This document shows, piece after piece, positions 58,766-64,000 of a stretch of DNA of 64,000 bases (the first letter of the stretch is position 1; each line of letters begins with the position of its first letter). A model generated the notes under the pieces. The model saw nothing but the letters and a program-made list of their open reading frames with translations. It did not search any database and had not been told where the DNA came from. The stretch comes from Tomocerus qinae. Lineage: Eukaryota; Arthropoda; Collembola; Entomobryomorpha; Tomoceridae. A program made the position numbers and the translations under genes. The stretch lies in NCBI GenBank assembly GCA_020055645.1, contig CM034546.1, forward strand, positions 41,664,001-41,728,000, in the 5' to 3' direction.

Positions 58766-60186
58766 TGGTTTTACTTTTTATTACCCCCTTGATTCCTTTG
58801 TGCCAGCTTGCACACTTTTTTGTAGAATTAAATAACAGTACTGGGGCCACCATTTATCCCTCAAAAATATTTATTCGTAAGTTGTACTCATGGGATTTGT
58901 ACGTTTTACCAAAAGCCCAGGGGGAATTTTATTTTTCTAATTTAAAATGGGAGCTTTTTGATAACGTTTTGAGCTTTTTTATTAAAAATTATGTTTCATT
59001 ATCCCCTGTATTTAAGGCTACGATCTATTGTATCAGTTATTGCTGTAGTTTAGTAAATTCCTGGAAGTTGGAACTGCAGCTAATTTTTCCAAACGCTGTA
59101 GAAAATAAAAGTAGATTTATATTATTGTATCTACAAATTCTTTAATATTATAACCTAAGGGAAATACTGATGATTTTACGGAATTGTTTTTATTACTGTG
59201 ATTGGTGGCCTGCTGAATTTCTCTTGAGTGCTAGGTTCACCCCTTAGCTGGGTTCACTAGTACATAATATTATTATTAAACTCATATTTTATTACTTACT
59301 TTACTTAGTCGAAGAACAAGAACGAGTCTGGGTCTGCAATTCCTATTTGGGCGCATAGGCGACCATGGCGCCAGATGCTAAAATGCTAAAATTAAAACCC
59401 AATGTAAATTTGCCTATGGCAATTGTAGCCACCATCCATTTTAGCAGGTTAAAATGGCTTCCTGGCTGGGTAAAATGTAAAAATTCTGGCTAAATAAAAC
59501 ACTGGTTACAGTTTCTTCACGACGCACTGCAGGACGTGGCAGCTAAGCTTAAAGCTACAGCTGGTACTGTCCTCAAATCTTCCTATAGACAATATTAAAC
59601 AATGAAGAACATGTACATGTGCGGCGCAAACGTGATTTCCTTAACTTACTTTACCCTCGTTTCGTCACATCGAAACTAACATACCATTTTATTTTCATCT
59701 TAACTATCAAAGGAACAAAGAAGCACTGTCCTTTTTACTAAAAAGGTAAAAAGGTACCTTTTTAGTTTTTTTTCCTTTTTCACCTATTTGCTTATTTAGC
59801 TTTTGCTTATGCATTTAAAGACGTAGTCCGTCAAAACTACCACGCAAACCAATCAAATATAATACATTTATAGTGTGAAGTGAAGTAATGTTTTGAATCA
59901 ATAGAACACTAATCTAGAAATATCGGACTACATAATAATACATTTTATTTATTTTTTATTGCAACTTTTAGAAACGTAAAAAGCAAAAAGGTAACCTTTT
60001 TTACAATTTTGCACTTACCTTTTTTAAAAAAAAGCAATAAAAGGTACTTTTTTGTTCATTGTAAATATCATGTCATGAGTTTGATAAATATAGCACTATG
60101 TTGTCATACATCGATATATTGTACTGCACTTACTCATTTTTCTTCAAAAACATTTTTCACCACAGCAAGTTCAACAATGTAGTTAA
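58766..60186. other. Intergenic and element fragments before the LINE
   Basis: Contains a 118-residue frame (58789-59145) beginning with TTG and with no recognisable domain, a degraded hAT right end at about 59440-59506 (GGCTAAATAAAACACTG), and a 59735-60060 stretch of AAAAAGGTA and TACCTTTTT motifs that may be a decayed relative of the GCATGAAAAA hAT family. No ORF1 of the downstream LINE is present. Confidence 0.4.
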
Positions 60187-63100
60187 ATGACGGAAAGAGG
60201 AAATAGGCAAATTGATTACACTTTAAGCCCATCCATGGAAAACGCTTCGGCGGCTATTGCTAATAATAATATTGCAAATTTCAAAGATGGAAATTCCAGC
60301 AAACTACAATTTTTACAGGTCAATTTGCAGCACTGTAAGGCAGACACTGCCTTGGTCAGTAACCGTCAACTGGGCAATAATTTTGTCATTTTTATTCAGG
60401 AACCATATGCATACAAGGGAAACGTTGTAGGCCTTTCACGAAAGGGTAAAGTACATGCCTTTGAGGGCCCTGAAAATCCTAGATCATGCATTGTTTCATC
60501 TAATAATTTGGAAGTCTGGCCTCTTTGCTCCTTTTGGAGTAGAGACTTAGTTGCCATAAAAATTAAAATCGATGATGGAGACATTGTCCTAATATCAGCA
60601 TATCTTCCAGATAAAGAAAAAAATCCAATTTCAAAAGAAATTGATAGATTGGTTAACTTTTGCACCCAAAATTCATTACTTTTTGCTGGGGATGTCAATG
60701 CCCACAATACTGTATGGGGTAGCACAAATACAAATGAACGAGGCGAGGGTCTACTTGACTTTATAGTAGGATCTAACCTTGAAATACTTAATCAAGGCCA
60801 CAAACCCACTTTTCGTGATGGTATGGGCAGAGAAGAGGTTTTGGACATCACAGTTTGCTCTGGCCGTCTTTATCAATATATCCACAACTGGAGAGTTGAA
60901 ACGGATATCACACTCTCGGATCATATGTATATTTCATACGATTTGGAAATCATGCCTCCATTGCCAGTTCAATTTAGAAATCCAAAGAAAGCGGACTGGT
61001 CCTTGTATAACAGGACAGTCAAGAAAAACTTAATAAACATACCTTGCACATCCATATCAACAGTTGACCAACTTGATGAACAAGTCAACTGCATCAATAA
61101 AATTATCATTGAGGCCTTTCATACTGCCTGCCCACTAAAGACCATCAGGAGTGGTGGCAAACTTTCTCCTTGGTGGAATAAAGATCTGACTAATCTTAGG
61201 AAAAAATTAAAGGTGGCTCTTAGAAAATATAAATCTAACAGAACCTCAGAATCAAAAGCAGAGTTAAGAAACATTCGATTGCTTTTTAACAGCACTCTGC
61301 GAAAAGCAAAAAGGGACTCATGGAGAACCTTTTGCAACGAAATTGAAGAAACTCAGCAACCAGCAAAGCTTGCCAAAATTCTCGTCAAAGACAGAAGCAG
61401 GACATTAGGTCCATTAGAAACTGCTGATGGTAGCTACACTTCAAACATGGATGAATCATTAATCCATCTTCTAAAAATTCATTTTCCAAATGATCATCAA
61501 ATTGTTAATTCTTCGCCCGACTATAGCATCTGTGCTGATAGCTCTACTGCAGAGTTAATCACGTTAGAAAAGGTCCAAAGGGCTATTAGCTCTTTTGGGC
61601 CGTACAAAGCTGGCAGTTGTGATGGCGTCATGCCAGTTATGCTTCAAATGGCTAGGAGAGAATTAGCTCCTCATCTGTGTAAAATTCTGAAAGCTAGTCT
61701 TGACTTTGGATATATTCCGAAAGCATGGCGACAAACTAAAGTTATCTTCATACCAAAGCCAGCCAAGAGTAGCTATCAAAAAGCTAACTCGTGGCGACCA
61801 ATATCCCTTATATCCACTTGCATGAAAATACTTGAACGTCTTATTGACTGGAGTATCAAAACTCCAGAGCTTGAAAACAAAATGAAAGATGCAGGACAGT
61901 TTGCATATTTACGTGGTATTTCCACGGATGCTGCACTTCATCAATATATTGCTCGCACTGAATGTGCGCTTAAGAGCAATCAAATGGCTCTCGGTATTTT
62001 CCTAGATATCGAAGGAGCCTTCAGTCATGCCACTTTCAAAACGATTCATTCGGCTCTTGAAAGAGAGGAAATAAATGTAACCACCATTCGTTGGATAGAA
62101 CGAATGTTAAGGGATCGCATTGTAAATGTCACAGTTGGAAGTGCTATTCAAAGCATAAAAGTTGAACGAGGGTGCCCTCAAGGGGGGGTGCTGTCGCCAT
62201 TATTATGGAACCTAGTCATTCACGAGCTACTGGAGAAACTCTCCAAGGTCAGTTCTATCTACAGACAAGCATATGCAGATGATCTTGGCCTTCTTCAGGT
62301 TGGCATAGATGAAGCTACAATAAGAGCTCTGGGGCAAAGAGCCCTCAGTATCATCGAAAATTGGTGCAGTCAGCGGGATCTTTCTATCCACCCTGACAAA
62401 ATAGAAATTATAATATTTCATACACGGCATAAAAAACCCAATATGAAACCTCTTAGATTAAGGGGTAAAGAAATTGCATTTGTCAAAAATGTTCGGTTCC
62501 TGGGTGTCCATTTGGATAATGGACTGACTTGGAATACACACTGTAATGTTAAAAGCGCTAAGGCAAAAGCAGCTCTTATGCAATGCAAAAGAGCTGTCGG
62601 CCAAACATGGGGCCTTTCCCCAAAAATCACATTGTGGCTTTACACAGCAGTAGTTAGACCGGCTTTATCATATGCAGCTTGTTCGTGGCTAACAGCTGTT
62701 CACAACAAATCCAGAATGACAGCTTTGGCTAGTGTTCAACGACTAGCCTGTCTTATGACTACTAGTGCTATGCATAGTTCACCCTCTGCAGCATTAGAAT
62801 GCATAGTAGGTATTGAGCCTATAGAACTATTTCTGACTAAAACTGCTGTTACAACAGCGCATCGACTGCGCTGTACTAGAAAATGGCTTCCCTGGCATGG
62901 GAGAGGGAGCCTTAAAAGATTAACTCACGTTGATCTAATTACAAACATTCTGAAACAATTGCCTGAGTTAGAATTCCCTATGGATTCAATTCCCTCAACT
63001 GCCCTCATGGGTAAGAATTTTACAGTTTTGGACACAGAAAAACCTGTCATCCTTCAACCTTCAAACCAAAGACTGGTCTGTTACACAGACGGGTCAAAAA

Positions 63101-63924
63101 TTGATAACTTAGCTGGTTGTGCTGCAATCATTGGTAGCACTGATAGTCACATCGTCATCCAACAATATTTAGGGGAATATTCCACTGTGTTCCAAGCGGA
63201 ACTGGTAGCCATTTTAATGGCCGTCCTAAGAATTACTGATCTGAACTGGAGGGATGAAGTAGTCATCTACAGTGATTCTCTCAGTTCTCTAAAAGCTCTT
63301 GAGGCTTACTACACAGACTCGGCCTTGATTCTTGAATGCTTCAAAGCATTACGTAAACTTTCCGAAAATGCATCCGTTACACTACAATGGGTTCCCAGTC
63401 ATACTGGGATTATAGGAAACGAAGAGGCTGACTCACTAGCCAAAGAATCCACAAAAATGACAGTTTTTGGTCCTGAACCAATACTGCCTTTTTCTCCACA
63501 ATGTGCAAAAACTCTCATCTCAAAATATTTCTACAAATTGAATATTCAAAATTGGAAAAAGCGAACAGATTGTAAAACTACAAAATTATTTCTGCCTACT
63601 CCTTCACACTCCAAAAGCAAACATTTCACAAGTTTGAGTAGAAGAACGCTCAGGGTCTTCACTCATTTAATTACTGGTTTCTCCTCCTTGGCCAAGCATC
63701 AGAATCTATTGGGGAATCATTCGTCTCCGCTCTGCCCATTGTGTGCACTAAGCGTCGAGACGTCGGTCCACCATGTGGCTGAATGCCCAGCTTTGAGCGA
63801 GTTGAGATTCAAGCACCTGAGTAAGTTTCTCGTTCACGTGGATGAGTTACCGGGGTTGCCCTTGTCGTCTCTGCTTTCATTTTGTATGTCTGCAGGACGA
63901 ATGAGTGGCTTCTCCGAACAGTAA
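60187..63924 (+). CDS. Non-LTR retrotransposon ORF2: endonuclease, reverse transcriptase, RNase H (1245 aa)
   Basis: Encodes the enzyme that nicks target DNA and copies the element RNA. APE-type endonuclease about 38-252 (LQFLQVNLQHCKA, QEPYAY with Glu72, FAGDVNAHN with Asp169, LSDH). Reverse transcriptase about 455-780 (GSCDGV; SWRPISLIS; FLDIEGAF with Asp607; GCPQGGVLSPLLW; AYADD with Asp698-Asp699). RNase H about 960-1085 with all four acidic residues apparently present (TDGS Asp968, QAEL Glu1005, SDS Asp1030, EEAD Asp1082) plus SHTG His1072. A CCHC-type knuckle at about 1183-1200 (CPLCALSVE...HHVAEC). DIEGAF plus the RNase H domain point to the I/LOA group. The frame is fully open, so the copy is young. 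The ATG at 60187 overlaps an upstream TAA (GTAGTTAAATGACGG), as in re-initiation, but no ORF1 lies upstream, so the copy is 5'-truncated or ORF1-less. The 3' UTR begins after 63924 and runs out of the window. Confidence 0.93.
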   Translation: MTERGNRQIDYTLSPSMENASAAIANNNIANFKDGNSSKLQFLQVNLQHCKADTALVSNRQLGNNFVIFIQEPYAYKGNVVGLSRKGKVHAFEGPENPRSCIVSSNNLEVWPLCSFWSRDLVAIKIKIDDGDIVLISAYLPDKEKNPISKEIDRLVNFCTQNSLLFAGDVNAHNTVWGSTNTNERGEGLLDFIVGSNLEILNQGHKPTFRDGMGREEVLDITVCSGRLYQYIHNWRVETDITLSDHMYISYDLEIMPPLPVQFRNPKKADWSLYNRTVKKNLINIPCTSISTVDQLDEQVNCINKIIIEAFHTACPLKTIRSGGKLSPWWNKDLTNLRKKLKVALRKYKSNRTSESKAELRNIRLLFNSTLRKAKRDSWRTFCNEIEETQQPAKLAKILVKDRSRTLGPLETADGSYTSNMDESLIHLLKIHFPNDHQIVNSSPDYSICADSSTAELITLEKVQRAISSFGPYKAGSCDGVMPVMLQMARRELAPHLCKILKASLDFGYIPKAWRQTKVIFIPKPAKSSYQKANSWRPISLISTCMKILERLIDWSIKTPELENKMKDAGQFAYLRGISTDAALHQYIARTECALKSNQMALGIFLDIEGAFSHATFKTIHSALEREEINVTTIRWIERMLRDRIVNVTVGSAIQSIKVERGCPQGGVLSPLLWNLVIHELLEKLSKVSSIYRQAYADDLGLLQVGIDEATIRALGQRALSIIENWCSQRDLSIHPDKIEIIIFHTRHKKPNMKPLRLRGKEIAFVKNVRFLGVHLDNGLTWNTHCNVKSAKAKAALMQCKRAVGQTWGLSPKITLWLYTAVVRPALSYAACSWLTAVHNKSRMTALASVQRLACLMTTSAMHSSPSAALECIVGIEPIELFLTKTAVTTAHRLRCTRKWLPWHGRGSLKRLTHVDLITNILKQLPELEFPMDSIPSTALMGKNFTVLDTEKPVILQPSNQRLVCYTDGSKIDNLAGCAAIIGSTDSHIVIQQYLGEYSTVFQAELVAILMAVLRITDLNWRDEVVIYSDSLSSLKALEAYYTDSALILECFKALRKLSENASVTLQWVPSHTGIIGNEEADSLAKESTKMTVFGPEPILPFSPQCAKTLISKYFYKLNIQNWKKRTDCKTTKLFLPTPSHSKSKHFTSLSRRTLRVFTHLITGFSSLAKHQNLLGNHSSPLCPLCALSVETSVHHVAECPALSELRFKHLSKFLVHVDELPGLPLSSLLSFCMSAGRMSGFSEQ

Positions 63925-64000
63925 AGCTGTTCAGGGAGCAACTGCAAGTAAGTCCTCGCGGCTTGAGCGGTAGTGTGTCTTTGCTAATCAATAGTATTGA

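Noticed and set aside
58789-59145. 118-residue frame
   Set aside because: Begins with TTG, has no recognisable domain and lies in repeat-rich DNA; too weak to call.
59735-60060. Possible third copy of the GCATGAAAAA hAT family
   Set aside because: Shares AAAAAGGTA-type motifs, but neither terminus nor an 8-bp duplication can be found.

Overview
This is eukaryotic nuclear DNA from an arthropod, most likely a hexapod. It is AT-rich, has spliced genes, and carries a muscle-type tropomyosin, a C2H2 zinc-finger protein with an insect-style N-terminal zinc-binding (ZAD-like) module, a PDGF/VEGF-receptor-like (Pvr-type) tyrosine kinase gene, and a tandem cluster of divergent ionotropic-receptor (IR) genes. 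I cannot name the species. Exon structures below were built by hand from splice signals and phase continuity.

Left third (1-23.4 kb). A complete eight-exon tropomyosin gene (3017-5893, +, 284 aa) has a hAT-type MITE in its fourth intron. A zinc-finger gene follows (7750-10904, +, about 830 aa, 14 fingers). It lies tail-to-tail with a sixteen-exon receptor tyrosine kinase (17145-23374, -, about 1069 aa). That kinase has a signal peptide, about seven Ig-like domains, one membrane span and a kinase domain whose HRD catalytic motif reads HAN, so it is a predicted pseudokinase. The two genes once ended close together. Their shared 3' boundary was duplicated in tandem, and one copy was split by a 5.0-kb TIR element filled with nested MITEs.

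Middle (24.9-56.6 kb). Four intronless minus-strand IR-like genes (about 699-726 aa) sit in repeated blocks that also include flanking DNA and a 26-bp minisatellite, which ranges from a few to about 31 units. Because the blocks are paralogous, empty sites expose the insertions exactly: hAT MITEs with 8-bp target duplications, a solo LTR with a 5-bp duplication, and a LINE tail with a 14-bp duplication. An element inserted into the 3' end of the second IR gene has replaced its C-terminus. One block has lost its IR gene. Between the second and third IR genes lie a 1.9-kb TIR element with internal tandem repeats and a 101-bp piece of 28S rRNA that stops at the R1 retrotransposon target site.

Right end (56.6-64 kb). 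More MITE-like elements, then an intact 1245-aa non-LTR retrotransposon ORF2 (endonuclease, reverse transcriptase, RNase H; I/LOA-like) without an upstream ORF1.

The host genes share no obvious pathway. The window is best read as three ordinary host genes beside a recently expanded chemoreceptor-type cluster that is being reshaped by duplication and transposons.
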